Below, piece by piece: positions 33,461-42,126 of a DNA stretch of 64,000 bases. A program made the position numbers and the translations under genes. Below the pieces are notes generated by a model. The model searched no databases. It was given only the letters and a program-made list of their open reading frames with translations, and was not told where the DNA came from. The DNA lies in contig CAWHLA010000010.1 in the NCBI GenBank assembly GCA_963830065.1, positions 1 to 64,000 of the forward strand, in the 5' to 3' direction. Origin of the DNA: JACCZR01 sp963830065. GTDB taxonomy: Bacteria; Actinomycetota; Thermoleophilia; Solirubrobacterales; Thermoleophilaceae. Numbering within the stretch: position 1 is the stretch's first letter; every line of letters starts with the position of its first letter.

Positions 33461-34332
33461 GACAGGACTACCCCCGCCGACAACAGCAGTGAGAAGACCG
33501 CCAGCAGTCGTCCGGTGTCGGCCAGCGCGCCGTTGAGGGCGGGGCCGTCGCGGCGGGTCCCCACGGTTCGCAGCAGCGGAGGCACCAACGGCGCGGAGGC
33601 CAGCGGCAGCAGCACCCACGGCCAGCCCTTGGCGATAGCCAGGCCGACGGGCACCAGCATGGCAACCGACACCATCGCCGCGAACAGTCGCACCGCGGCC
33701 AGCCGCCCCAGCTTCACCGCCAGGGTGCGCTTTCCGGCGCGGCGGTCGGTGTCCACGTCGCGCACGTTGTTGACCACCAGGATCGCCGAGGCCAGCAGAC
33801 CCACCGGCACCGACAGCACGAAGGCCTCCCAGCGCACCTCCTCGGTCTGCACGAAGTAGGACCCGGTCACGGCCACCACCCCGAAGAACAGGAACACGAA
33901 CAGCTCGCCCAGCCCCTCGTAGCCGTAGGGGCGCGGGCCTCCGGTGTAGAGCACGCCCGCGACGATCGAGGCGATCCCGATGACCAGGATCTCCCACCCC
34001 GCTTCCGCGGTCAGGTAGATGCCGCAGGCCACCGCGACGCCGAAGGCCACGTAGGTCCCGATCAGCACCCGCCGCGGGGGCATCAGCCCGCCGGCGGTCA
34101 CCCGCACCGGACCGAGGCGGTCCTCGGTGTCCGCTCCCCGCCGGGCGTCGCTCAGGTCGTTGGACAGGTTGGTCCCGATCTGGATGAACACGCTGCCCAC
34201 CAGCGCCGCCACGAAGGCCAGCGCGTTGAACTGGTCTTCCGACACGGCGAGCGCGGTGCCCACCAGCACGGGGGCGATCGCGGCAGGGAGGGTCCGCGGC
34301 CGGGCGGCCACGAGCCACAGGCGGGGGGTCAC
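33457..34332 (-). CDS. menA: 1,4-dihydroxy-2-naphthoate polyprenyltransferase
   Basis: This 291-residue integral membrane UbiA-family enzyme attaches the polyprenyl chain to DHNA to give demethylmenaquinone. The two prenyl-diphosphate/Mg motifs are NLSNDLSDARRGADTED (first Asp-rich) and NNVRDVDTDRRAGKRT (second). About eight to nine hydrophobic helices follow the family pattern. GTG 34332 starts VTPRLWLVAARPRTLPAA and overlaps the menB stop. The ubiE/menG methyltransferase for the last step is not in the window. Confidence 0.93.
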   Translation of the reverse strand: MTPRLWLVAARPRTLPAAIAPVLVGTALAVSEDQFNALAFVAALVGSVFIQIGTNLSNDLSDARRGADTEDRLGPVRVTAGGLMPPRRVLIGTYVAFGVAVACGIYLTAEAGWEILVIGIASIVAGVLYTGGPRPYGYEGLGELFVFLFFGVVAVTGSYFVQTEEVRWEAFVLSVPVGLLASAILVVNNVRDVDTDRRAGKRTLAVKLGRLAAVRLFAAMVSVAMLVPVGLAIAKGWPWVLLPLASAPLVPPLLRTVGTRRDGPALNGALADTGRLLAVFSLLLSAGVVLS

Positions 34333-35177
34333 GGTCGCCGGGGGAACTTCTCGAAGTCAGGCCGGCGGCGGTTCTTGTAGGCCTCGCGGCCCTCCTTCGC
34401 CTCGTCGCTGGCGTAGAAGAGCAGGTTGGTGTCGTGCGCCAGCTGCTGGAGGCCGGCCATGCCGTCCTCCGAGGCGTGGAACGAGGCTTTGAGCAGCCGC
34501 AGCGAGAAGGGGGAGAGGGCGAGCATCTCGCGCGCCCAGCGCACGGTCTCCTCCTCGAGCTCCTCCAGCGCCACGACGGTGTTGACCAGCCCCATGTCCA
34601 GCGCCTGCTGAGCGTCGTACTGGCGGCACAGGAACCAGATCTCCTTCGCTTTCTTCTGGCCCACCTGCTGGGCCAGCAGCGCGGCGCCGAAGCCACCGTC
34701 GAAGCTCCCCACGCGCGGGCCCGTCTGGCCGAAGCGGGCGTTGTCGGCTGCGATAGACAGGTCGCAGCACACGTTGAGGACCTGGCCGCCGCCCACCGCG
34801 TAGCCGGCCACCATGGCCACGACCGGCTTGGGCAGCCGGCGCATCTGCACTTGGAGGTCGGTCACGTGAAAGCGCCCGACCCCCTGTCCGCCGGTCATGT
34901 AGCCGGTGTCGCCGCGCACGTTCTGGTCGCCACCCGAGCAGAAGGCGAGCGGGCCCTCCCCGGTGAGGACGATCACGCCCACGGCCGGGTCCTCGCGGGC
35001 CTGCTCGAACGCGTCGGAGAGCTCGATCAGGGTCTCGGGCCGGAAGGCGTTGCGCACCTCGGGGCGGGCGATCGTGAGCTTGGCGATCCCGTCCGCGATC
35101 TCGTAGCGGATGTCCTCGTACTCGCCGGCCGGCTGCCACTCGGCACCGGGGCGTATCTGGCGGTCTGCCTCGTCCAT
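34329..35177 (-). CDS. menB: 1,4-dihydroxy-2-naphthoyl-CoA synthase
   Basis: This 282-residue crotonase-family enzyme closes the naphthoquinone ring on o-succinylbenzoyl-CoA. CSGGDQNVRG with the oxyanion hole, VVAMVAGYAVGGGQVLNV, and ADNARFGQTGPRVGSFDGG are MenB hallmarks, and the C-terminal YKNRRRPDFEKFPRRP is diagnostic. The ATG at 35177 has TATCGT 9 nt upstream and gives MDEADRQIRPG. A longer frame to 35240 would overlap the divergent menE start and is less likely. Confidence 0.95.
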   Translation of the reverse strand: MDEADRQIRPGAEWQPAGEYEDIRYEIADGIAKLTIARPEVRNAFRPETLIELSDAFEQAREDPAVGVIVLTGEGPLAFCSGGDQNVRGDTGYMTGGQGVGRFHVTDLQVQMRRLPKPVVAMVAGYAVGGGQVLNVCCDLSIAADNARFGQTGPRVGSFDGGFGAALLAQQVGQKKAKEIWFLCRQYDAQQALDMGLVNTVVALEELEEETVRWAREMLALSPFSLRLLKASFHASEDGMAGLQQLAHDTNLLFYASDEAKEGREAYKNRRRPDFEKFPRRP

Positions 35178-35185
35178 CGCGGGCC

Positions 35186-35192
35186 TACGATA
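35186..35192. promoter_or_regulatory. Overlapping divergent -10 boxes of menB and menE
   Basis: TACGAT (35186-35191, plus) and TATCGT (35187-35192, minus) share five bases. The minus box ends 9 nt before the menB ATG. The plus box ends 8 nt before an in-frame CTG at 35200 and 17 nt before the GTG at 35209 of menE. One site may therefore serve two leaderless transcripts. Confidence 0.4.
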
Positions 35193-35208
35193 CGTCCCCC
35201 TGGACCGC

Positions 35209-36291
35209 GTGGCCCTCATAGCCGGCGAGCGGTCGCTCACCTACTCCCAGCTCGACGCCGAGGCAGCCCGCAGGGCGCGCGGCGGAGTGGTCGCCGTTCC
35301 CGCCCGCCCGGTGCTCGAGTTCGTCATCGAGGTCCACGCGCTGGCGCGGGGCGGCGGGACGATCGTGCCCCACGACCCAGCAGGCCAGGCGCCGCCGGTC
35401 CCGGAGCGCAGCGAGGCGCAGTCGATCGTCTTCACCTCGGGCACCACCGCCGAGCCCCGGCCGATCGAGCTCAGCCGTGCTCATCACGAGGCCAGCGCGC
35501 GAGCGCTGGGCGAGCGGCTGGGCCTCGGCCCCGAGGACCGGTGGCTGGCCTGCATGCCACTGCACCACGTCGGCGGCCTGGCCATCGTGCACCGGGCGGC
35601 GATGTTCGGCTCGACGCTCGTGCTGCACGAGCGCTTCGACGCCGAGCGCGTGCGCGGGGAGCTGGCCGGGGGCGCCATCACGCACGTCTCGCTCGTGCCG
35701 ACCATGCTGGCCCGCCTCCTGCCTCTGGAGGCACCGTCGCTGAAAACGCTGCTGCTGGGCGGCGGCCCGATACCGGCCGAGCAGCTGGAGAGCGGGCTTC
35801 CGGTGGTGCCCACCTACGGCATGACCGAGACGGGCTCTGCGGTGACCACCGGCGCGCCGGGCGAGCCGCTTCCGGGGGTGGAGCTCAAGATCGCCGACGA
35901 CGGCGAGATCCTCGTGCGGGGCCCGATGGTGGCCGCCGAGGGATGGCTGGCCACCGGCGATCTCGGGAGCCTGGACGAGCGGGGCCGTCTCACCGTCGAG
36001 GGCCGAAAGAGCGAAACGATCATCACCGGGGGAGAGAACGTGTCGCCCTCCCGGGTGGAGGCCGTCCTCGAGCAGCACCCGGACGTGGCCGAGGCGGGCG
36101 TGGCCGGCCGCCCGGACCCCGAGTGGGGCGAGGCGGTGACCGCCTTCGTGGTCGGCGAGGCGAGCGAGGCCGAGTTGGTGGCCTTTGCCCGCGAGCGGCT
36201 GGCCGCGCACGAGGTGCCGAAATCTGTTGTGGTTGTCCATGCCCTCCCGCGCAACCCCGCCGGCAAGCTGATGCGCCGCTCGCTCAGATGA
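35209..36291 (+). CDS. menE: o-Succinylbenzoate-CoA ligase
   Basis: This 360-residue adenylate-forming enzyme activates o-succinylbenzoate to its CoA ester for MenB. The ATP loop is VFTSGTTAEPRP, the core TYGMTETGSAV, and the hinge and adenylation motif GDLGSLDERGRLTVEGRKSETIITGGENVSP. The catalytic Lys is in NPAGKLMRR at the end. It is short for the superfamily, with a minimal N-terminal domain, as is usual for MenE of actinobacteria. The GTG at 35209 is the first conventional start after the menB gap, but CTG 35200 is possible. The stop overlaps the next ATG (ATGA). Confidence 0.92.
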   Translation: MALIAGERSLTYSQLDAEAARRARGGVVAVPARPVLEFVIEVHALARGGGTIVPHDPAGQAPPVPERSEAQSIVFTSGTTAEPRPIELSRAHHEASARALGERLGLGPEDRWLACMPLHHVGGLAIVHRAAMFGSTLVLHERFDAERVRGELAGGAITHVSLVPTMLARLLPLEAPSLKTLLLGGGPIPAEQLESGLPVVPTYGMTETGSAVTTGAPGEPLPGVELKIADDGEILVRGPMVAAEGWLATGDLGSLDERGRLTVEGRKSETIITGGENVSPSRVEAVLEQHPDVAEAGVAGRPDPEWGEAVTAFVVGEASEAELVAFARERLAAHEVPKSVVVVHALPRNPAGKLMRRSLR

Positions 36292-37643
36292 TCTTCCGCC
36301 CGATCCCCCACGACGACCTCGGGTGTGCGTCGTACCTCGTCGGGGACGACGAGGCCGGCGTGGCGGCGGTGGTGGACCCCAAGCTGGAGATCGACGAGTA
36401 CCTCGAGCTGGCCCGCTACATGGGCGTCTCGATCGAGCACATCCTCGAGACCCACAACCACGCCGACCACGTGTCGGGCCACGGGAAGCTGGCGGCAGCC
36501 ACCGGCGCCTCGATTCACATCAGCCGCGAGGCCGGAGTGGAGTACGAGCACGAGCCCTTCGACGACGGCTGGGAGCTCGAGCTCGGCGCGCTGCGCGTGA
36601 GGGCGATCGCCACCCCCGGCCACCGCCCCGAGCACACCGCCTTCGCGTTGATCGACACCGCCCGGGGCGAAGAGCCCTGGGCCCTGCTGACCGGCGACTC
36701 GCTGTTCGTCAACGACGTGGCCCGGCCAGACCTGGCGGTCGAGCAAGAGGAGGGCGCCCAGGAGATCTTCCGGTCGCTGCACGAGCGGATCCTCAGCCTC
36801 CCGCCCGAGACCGAGGTGTGGCCGGGGCACCTGGGCGGGTCGCTGTGCGGGGGGCCGGGGATGGACATGAAGATCTCCTCCACGCTCGCCTACGAGCAAG
36901 CCCACAACCCGATGTTGCGCTTGGAGGAGGAGGGCGACTTCGTCGAGCAGGCGATCGGCTCGCTGGGGCCGCAGCCGCCGAACTTCCACGCCATCGTGGC
37001 GCTCAACCGGGGGGAGTTGGTGACCCGGAGCGTGGAGTTGATGCCGCTGGCGCCGCGCCAGGTCGAGCAGAAGCGCTCGCAGGGCAGCCTCCTGGTCGAC
37101 GTTCGCACCGACCTCCAGTTCGACGACGCGCACATCCCCGATGCGGTCGTGATCCCCGCGGTCCAGCCCGGTTTCGGCACGCGCCTGGCCTGGATCGCCG
37201 ACCGCGACCAGGAGATCGTGCTGATCGGCCGCGACGACGAGGACGCCCGGCGGGCCGGCACCCTCGCGCAGGCGGTCGGCGTCCACCGCCTTGGGGGCTT
37301 TCTTCACGGCGGCATGACCGAGTGGCGCCGCGAGGGCCGCCCGGTGGCCCGGATCGAGCGCATCGGCGTCGACGACGTGCCCGGCCGCGACGACCTCCAG
37401 CTCCTGGACGTGCGCGAGCAGTCCGAGTACGACGAGGTGCACATCCCGGGCTCTCTGTTCGAGCCCTGGCACGACATCCACGACCTGCCCGAGGGCCTGG
37501 ATCCCGACCGGCCCGTAGCCGTGATGTGCGCCTCCGGCGAGCGCGCGGCGGTGGCCTCGAGCCTGGTTCAGCGCTACGGCGCGAAGCAGGTGCTGCACGT
37601 CGTGGGCGGCGGGGTGCGCCGACTAGAGTCCCGCCTCCGATGA
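36288..37643 (+). CDS. MBL-fold hydrolase with two rhodanese domains (persulfide dioxygenase-like)
   Basis: ATG 36288 overlaps the menE stop and gives a 451-residue protein. Residues 1-~240 are a metallo-beta-lactamase domain of the persulfide dioxygenase/glyoxalase II class (ETHNHADHVSGHGK, TPGHRPEHTAF, GDSLF, WPGHLGGSLCGG). Two rhodanese domains follow (~270-355 and ~360-450). The second has the active-site Cys in MCASGERAA; the first has none (VLIGRDDEDA) and is probably structural. Such fusions oxidise glutathione- or mycothiol-type persulfides in sulfide detoxification. That role fits a genome with cysK and cysE but is inferred. It sits between menE and ilvC with ATGA overlaps on both sides. 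Confidence 0.88.
   Translation: MIFRPIPHDDLGCASYLVGDDEAGVAAVVDPKLEIDEYLELARYMGVSIEHILETHNHADHVSGHGKLAAATGASIHISREAGVEYEHEPFDDGWELELGALRVRAIATPGHRPEHTAFALIDTARGEEPWALLTGDSLFVNDVARPDLAVEQEEGAQEIFRSLHERILSLPPETEVWPGHLGGSLCGGPGMDMKISSTLAYEQAHNPMLRLEEEGDFVEQAIGSLGPQPPNFHAIVALNRGELVTRSVELMPLAPRQVEQKRSQGSLLVDVRTDLQFDDAHIPDAVVIPAVQPGFGTRLAWIADRDQEIVLIGRDDEDARRAGTLAQAVGVHRLGGFLHGGMTEWRREGRPVARIERIGVDDVPGRDDLQLLDVREQSEYDEVHIPGSLFEPWHDIHDLPEGLDPDRPVAVMCASGERAAVASSLVQRYGAKQVLHVVGGGVRRLESRLR
37624..37629 (+). promoter_or_regulatory. Candidate internal -10 hexamer of ilvC
   Basis: TAGAGT inside the end of the upstream gene ends 10 nt before the ilvC ATG, so ilvC could be transcribed separately. Confidence 0.35.
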
Positions 37644-38629
37644 TCTACGACGACGACGCCGACCTCAGCCTGCTCTCGGACAAGACCGTGGCCATCCTCG
37701 GCTACGGCTCACAGGGGCACGCCCACGCCCTCAACCTCAAGGAATCCGGGGTCGACGTGGTGGTCGGGCTGCGCGAGGGTTCGCAGTCGGTCGAGAAGGC
37801 CAAAGGCCACGGCCTGCGCGTGGAGTCGGTGGCCGACGCCGCCAGCGAGGGCGACGCGGTCATGGTCCTGCTGCCCGACGAGAAGCAGAAGGCCATCTGG
37901 GAGTCCGACATCGCGGACGGCATCGCGCCGGGCAACCTCCTCCTCTTCGCTCACGGTTTCTCGATCCACTTCGATCAGATCGACCCGGGCCCCGAGGTCG
38001 ACATCGGCATGGTGGCCCCCAAGGGCCCCGGCCACCTGGTCCGGCGCCAGTACGAGGCCGGCGAGGGCGTGCCCGGGCTGATGGCCGTCCACCGCGACGC
38101 CACCGGCAACGCGCGCGACCTTGTCCTCGCCTACGCGAAGGGCATCGGATGCACGCGCGCGGGCGTGATCGAGACCTCGTTCAAGGACGAGACCGAGACC
38201 GACCTGTTCGGCGAGCAGGCGGTCCTGTGCGGCGGGATGACGGAGCTGGTGCGGGCGGGCTACGAGACGCTCGTCGAGGCCGGCTACGACCCGCGCTTGG
38301 CCTACTTCGAGTGCCTCCACGAGATGAAGCTGATCGTTGACCTCATGTACGAGAAGGGCATCAGCGGCATGCGCTACTCGATCTCCAACACGGCCGAGTA
38401 CGGCGACGTGACGCGCGGTAAGAAGGTGATCACCGACGAGACGCGCGAGGCGATGAAGAAGATCCTCGGCGACATCCAGTCGGGTGACTTCGCGCGCGAG
38501 TGGATCGCCGAGAACGAGGCCGGCCAGGAGAACTTCCAGCGCATGCGCAAGGAGGGCCAGGACCACCAGATCGAGCGCGAGGGCCACGAGCTGCGCTCGA
38601 AGATGGACTGGATCGACCAGGACTTCTGA
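37640..38629 (+). CDS. ilvC: Ketol-acid reductoisomerase
   Basis: The 329-residue class I enzyme isomerises and reduces acetolactate or acetohydroxybutyrate using NAD(P)H and Mg. The Rossmann motif GYGSQGHAHALNLKESGVDV is near the N-terminus. VAPKGPGHLVRRQY and the metal ligands in FKDETETDLFGEQAVLCGG are intact. Residues after VGLREGS bear on cofactor choice: the LREGSQSV loop with serines suggests NADPH, but this is not decisive. ATG 37640 overlaps the upstream stop by ATGA. Confidence 0.96.
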   Translation: MIYDDDADLSLLSDKTVAILGYGSQGHAHALNLKESGVDVVVGLREGSQSVEKAKGHGLRVESVADAASEGDAVMVLLPDEKQKAIWESDIADGIAPGNLLLFAHGFSIHFDQIDPGPEVDIGMVAPKGPGHLVRRQYEAGEGVPGLMAVHRDATGNARDLVLAYAKGIGCTRAGVIETSFKDETETDLFGEQAVLCGGMTELVRAGYETLVEAGYDPRLAYFECLHEMKLIVDLMYEKGISGMRYSISNTAEYGDVTRGKKVITDETREAMKKILGDIQSGDFAREWIAENEAGQENFQRMRKEGQDHQIEREGHELRSKMDWIDQDF

Positions 38630-39339
38630 TGGCCGACGAGGGCCAGAGCGGCTTCCTGCCGCCCGAGCCGCCGGGCCCCGAGCCCGACCTCGGCGACCGC
38701 GGGCAGGACCCGACCCAGCCCGTTCACCCGACGGCGCAGACCCAGCCTCTCCCGCAGCACCAGCAGTACCCGCCGCCTCAGTACGGGGAGCAGCAGCCCC
38801 CGCCGCAGCAGTACCCGCCGCCGCAGCAGCACTATCCGCCTCCACAGCCCCAGCCCTGGCAGCAGGCGCCCTACGGCTACGGCCCCCCGCCCGGCTACGG
38901 CTACGGACCGCCACCGGGCTGGCAGCAGCCCCAGTGGCAGCAGCCCTACCCCGCGTGGGCGGGGGCGCCGCGCGAGCCCGACAACAACCAGGCGGTGGCG
39001 GGCTTCGCGCTCTCGATGGTGGGCGGCGGCCTGCTGTTCTTCTTCGCCGGCCTGAGCACGATTCTGTCGCTGGGGCTGTCGATCGCCGGAATCGTGTACT
39101 CGCGCAAGGGGCGCGAGAAGGTCGACAAGGGGGAGACGACCAAGCAGCGGGGCCTGGCCCAGGCGGGCTTCATCATCGGGATCGTCTCGACCGTCCTGTC
39201 GCTGCTGGCCACGGTCTTCTGGATCCTCTTCTTCGTGCTGCTGGCCACCGACGAGGAGTTCCAGCGCGACCTCGAGAACGGGAACTCCGGAACCATCGCG
39301 ATCGCCCTCGTGAAGGGAATCCTGAGCCTGCTGACCTGA
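38629..39339 (+). CDS. DUF4190-like membrane protein with P/Q/Y-rich N-terminus
   Basis: ATG 38629 overlaps the ilvC stop by one base. The first ~120 of 236 residues are extremely rich in Pro, Gln and Tyr (QQYPPPQY, PYGYGPPPGYGYGPPPG), a disordered, prion-like segment. Two C-terminal hydrophobic regions follow (AVAGFALSMVGGGLLFFFAGLSTILSLGLSIAGIVY and LAQAGFIIGIVSTVLSLLATVFWILFFVLL), separated by a short charged loop, as in DUF4190 proteins. Function is unknown. Its position after ilvC is probably read-through, not a pathway link. Confidence 0.78.
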   Translation: MADEGQSGFLPPEPPGPEPDLGDRGQDPTQPVHPTAQTQPLPQHQQYPPPQYGEQQPPPQQYPPPQQHYPPPQPQPWQQAPYGYGPPPGYGYGPPPGWQQPQWQQPYPAWAGAPREPDNNQAVAGFALSMVGGGLLFFFAGLSTILSLGLSIAGIVYSRKGREKVDKGETTKQRGLAQAGFIIGIVSTVLSLLATVFWILFFVLLATDEEFQRDLENGNSGTIAIALVKGILSLLT

Positions 39340-39345
39340 CGCCGG

Positions 39346-39351
39346 TAAGGT
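39346..39351 (+). promoter_or_regulatory. Candidate -10 hexamer of the aminotransferase-serA pair
   Basis: TAAGGT ends 10 nt before the ATG at 39362, in a 22 bp gap. Confidence 0.35.
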
Positions 39352-39361
39352 CGGACGGCCC

Positions 39362-40546
39362 ATGGCGAATCCCTATCTGAAGCAGTACCTCATGACCGCC
39401 GGCCCGACGCCGCTGCCGCCCTCGGTGTCGCAGGTGATGGCCGAGCCGATCCTCTACCACCGCTCGCCGGCGTTCATCGAGGTCTACGCCCGGGCCCTCG
39501 GCCGGCTGAAGATGGTGTTTCAGACCGAGAACGAGGTGCTCTCCTTCACCTCCTCGGGCTCCGGCGGCATGGAGTCCGCCGTCGCCAACCTCACCCGTCC
39601 GGGCGAGCCCGCCCTGGTGGTCTCCTGCGGCAAGTTCGGCGAGCGGTGGGCCGAGCTGTGCGAGGCCTACGGCGCCGACCTGGTCCACCACGACTCGGGC
39701 TGGGGCGAGAAGGTCGAACCCGCCGAGCTCGACCGGCTGCTGAGCGAGAACTCCGGCGTCGAGGTGGTGTTCACCACGCTGTCGGAGACCTCTACCGGAG
39801 TGGTCAACGACGTCAAGGAGCTGACCGAGGTCGCCCACCGCCACGGCGCGCTGATCGCGGTCGACGCGGTCTCAGGCCTCGGCGCGGTGCCCATCCCGCA
39901 GGACGAGTGGGGCGTGGACGTCGTGGTGGCGGGCTCGCAGAAGGCGCTGATGACGCCGCCCGGCCTGGGCTTCGCGAGCCCCAACGAGGCCGCGATGGGA
40001 CGCGCAGCGAGCGCGCCTCGCCGCGGCTACTACTTCGACTGGCTGAAGACCGCCGCCGGTCAGCACAAGGATCCGCCCGACTCGCCCTTCACCCCGGCCG
40101 TGAGCACCTGGATGGCGCTTGACGTGGCGCTGGGGATGATCGAGGACGAGGGGCTGGAGCAGGTCTTCGAACGCCACCGGCTGCTCGGCCGCGCCACGCG
40201 CGCCGCCGTGGCCGCGCTGGAGCTCGATCTGTTCGGCCCCGAGGACGAGGGCGCCAACGTGGTCACCGCGATCGCGCTGCCGGACTCGGTCGACGGCGCC
40301 AAGGTGCCCAAGACGATGCGCGACAAGTACGGCGTCACCATCGCCGGCGGCCAGGGCAAGCTGAAGGGCAAGATCGCCCGCATCGCCCACTGCGGCTACT
40401 TCGGCGCGTTCGACGTCGTCACCACCATCGCCGCGTTCGAGATGACCCTGCGCGAGCTGGGCGCGGACGTCGAGCTCGGCACCGGAGTGGGAGCCGCCCA
40501 GCGCGTGTTCCTCGAGGCGGGCGTGCCCGTCGCCGCACCCGCGTGA
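39362..40546 (+). CDS. Class V aminotransferase, probably serine-pathway
   Basis: This 394-residue PLP enzyme is of the alanine-glyoxylate/serine-pyruvate type: LMTAGPTPLPPSV, FTSSGSGGMESAV, SETSTGVVNDV, AVDAVSGLGAVP, and the PLP lysine in GSQKALMTPPG. Its stop overlaps the serA start by 4 nt. Class V enzymes of this branch replace SerC as phosphoserine aminotransferase in some archaea and bacteria, so in this pairing it may make phosphoserine from SerA's product. Serine-glyoxylate or alanine-glyoxylate transamination cannot be excluded from sequence. Confidence 0.87.
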   Translation: MANPYLKQYLMTAGPTPLPPSVSQVMAEPILYHRSPAFIEVYARALGRLKMVFQTENEVLSFTSSGSGGMESAVANLTRPGEPALVVSCGKFGERWAELCEAYGADLVHHDSGWGEKVEPAELDRLLSENSGVEVVFTTLSETSTGVVNDVKELTEVAHRHGALIAVDAVSGLGAVPIPQDEWGVDVVVAGSQKALMTPPGLGFASPNEAAMGRAASAPRRGYYFDWLKTAAGQHKDPPDSPFTPAVSTWMALDVALGMIEDEGLEQVFERHRLLGRATRAAVAALELDLFGPEDEGANVVTAIALPDSVDGAKVPKTMRDKYGVTIAGGQGKLKGKIARIAHCGYFGAFDVVTTIAAFEMTLRELGADVELGTGVGAAQRVFLEAGVPVAAPA

Positions 40547-42126
40547 CCAAGGTCCTCGTCGCCGAGAAGATCGGCGACTCAGGTGTAGGGCTGCTGAAGG
40601 ACGCCGGGTTCGACGTCGACGTCAAGACCGACTGGGCCGACGGCGAGCTGGCCGAGTCCATCGGCCAGTACGACGGCATCCTGATCCGGTCGGCCACCAA
40701 GCTGACCGCCGACCTGCTCGAGCGCGCGGACAACCTGCGCGCGGTGGGCCGCGCCGGGGTGGGAGTGGACAACGTCGACGTGGAGGCCGCCACCCGCCGC
40801 GGCGTGGTGGTGGCCAACGCGCCCCAGTCCAACGTCATCACCGCCGCCGAGCACACGCTGGCGCTGCTGCTGGCCCTGGCGCGCAACGTGCCCCAGGCCC
40901 ACGCGTCGCTCAGCGCGGGCGCGTGGGACCGGTCGAAGTTCAGCGGCGTCGAGGTGTACGAGAAGACGCTCGGCATCCTCGGCTTCGGGCGTATCGGCCA
41001 GCTGGTGGCCCAGCGGGCACGGGGCTTCGGGATGCGGGTCATGGCCTTCGACTCCTTCGTGGCCGGGGAGCGCTTCTCCGAGCTGGGCGTGCACCGGGCG
41101 GCTTCGAGTGAGCAGCTCTACGCCGAGTCCGACTTCATCACCATCCACCTGCCCAAGAACGCCGAGACCGAGAACTTCCTCGACGCCGAGGCCTTCTCGA
41201 AGATGAAGGACGGCGTGCGCGTGCTCAACGTGGCCCGCGGTCCGCTGCTGGTGGAGGAGGACCTCAAGGAGGCGATCGACTCGGGCAAGGTCGCCGGAGC
41301 GGCACTCGACGTCTTCCGCGAGGAGCCGATCACCGAGCACCCGTTGTTCGGCTATCCCAACGTGATCGTCACGCCCCACCTGGGCGCCTCTACCGCCGAG
41401 GCCACCGACCGCGCCGGCTTCCAGGCCGCCGAGCAGGTGGCCGCCGCCCTGACCGGCGGCGTCGTCACCAGCGCGGTCAACGTGCCGGCGGTGGCCCCTG
41501 AGGACCTGGAGGCGCTGGGGCCGTTCCTGCCCCTGGCCATCCAGCTCGGCCGGATCGCCGTGGGCCTGTCGGACGGCCTGAACTCGCTCCAGGTGGAGTA
41601 CCTCGGCCGGGTGGCCGAGCGCGACACCCGCCTGCTCACCGTCCAGGTGCTGAAGGGCGTGCTGGCCGGCCACGTGGAGGAGGACGTGAACGACGTGAAC
41701 GCGCCTTCGCTGGCCGAGGAGCGCGGGATCGTCATCACCGAGACCAACCGGCCCTCGGCGCGCGACTTCACCGACCTGGTGCGCGTGACCGTGGTGGGGG
41801 ACACCGAGCAGCGGGTGGTGGGCACGGTGCTCAGCCGCGTGAACCGCCCGCACCTGCTGGAGGCGTGGGGCTCACGCTTCAACGTCCAGCTGGAGAAGCA
41901 CCTGGCGATCTTCCGTTACCGCGACCAGCCGGGGATGCTCGGCCGCGTGGGCACCGAGCTGGGCTCGGCCGGCGTGAACGTGATCTCGGCCGCCGTCGGC
42001 CGCCGTCCCGAGGAGGACGGCGAGGCCGCGATGGTGGTGACCGCCGACTCTCCGGTGCCCCAGGACGTGGTGGAGCGCCTGGCCGAGTCCGACGGCTTCA
42101 TCGAAGGCCGCGCGGTCTCGCTCTAG
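40543..42126 (+). CDS. serA: D-3-phosphoglycerate dehydrogenase
   Basis: This 527-residue enzyme oxidises 3-phosphoglycerate, the first step of serine synthesis. NAD binding is by GILGFGRIGQLVAQRARGFGM. Catalytic Arg, Glu and His are in VLNVARGPLL, DVFREEP and VTPHLGAST. It is the long form, with an intervening (ASB-type) domain (~315-450) and a C-terminal ACT domain (~455-527, HLAIFRYRDQPGMLGRVGTELGSAGVNV) that usually gives serine feedback. GTG 40543 gives VTKVLVAEKI and overlaps the aminotransferase stop (GTGA). Its end overlaps the convergent gene. Confidence 0.96.
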   Translation: MTKVLVAEKIGDSGVGLLKDAGFDVDVKTDWADGELAESIGQYDGILIRSATKLTADLLERADNLRAVGRAGVGVDNVDVEAATRRGVVVANAPQSNVITAAEHTLALLLALARNVPQAHASLSAGAWDRSKFSGVEVYEKTLGILGFGRIGQLVAQRARGFGMRVMAFDSFVAGERFSELGVHRAASSEQLYAESDFITIHLPKNAETENFLDAEAFSKMKDGVRVLNVARGPLLVEEDLKEAIDSGKVAGAALDVFREEPITEHPLFGYPNVIVTPHLGASTAEATDRAGFQAAEQVAAALTGGVVTSAVNVPAVAPEDLEALGPFLPLAIQLGRIAVGLSDGLNSLQVEYLGRVAERDTRLLTVQVLKGVLAGHVEEDVNDVNAPSLAEERGIVITETNRPSARDFTDLVRVTVVGDTEQRVVGTVLSRVNRPHLLEAWGSRFNVQLEKHLAIFRYRDQPGMLGRVGTELGSAGVNVISAAVGRRPEEDGEAAMVVTADSPVPQDVVERLAESDGFIEGRAVSL

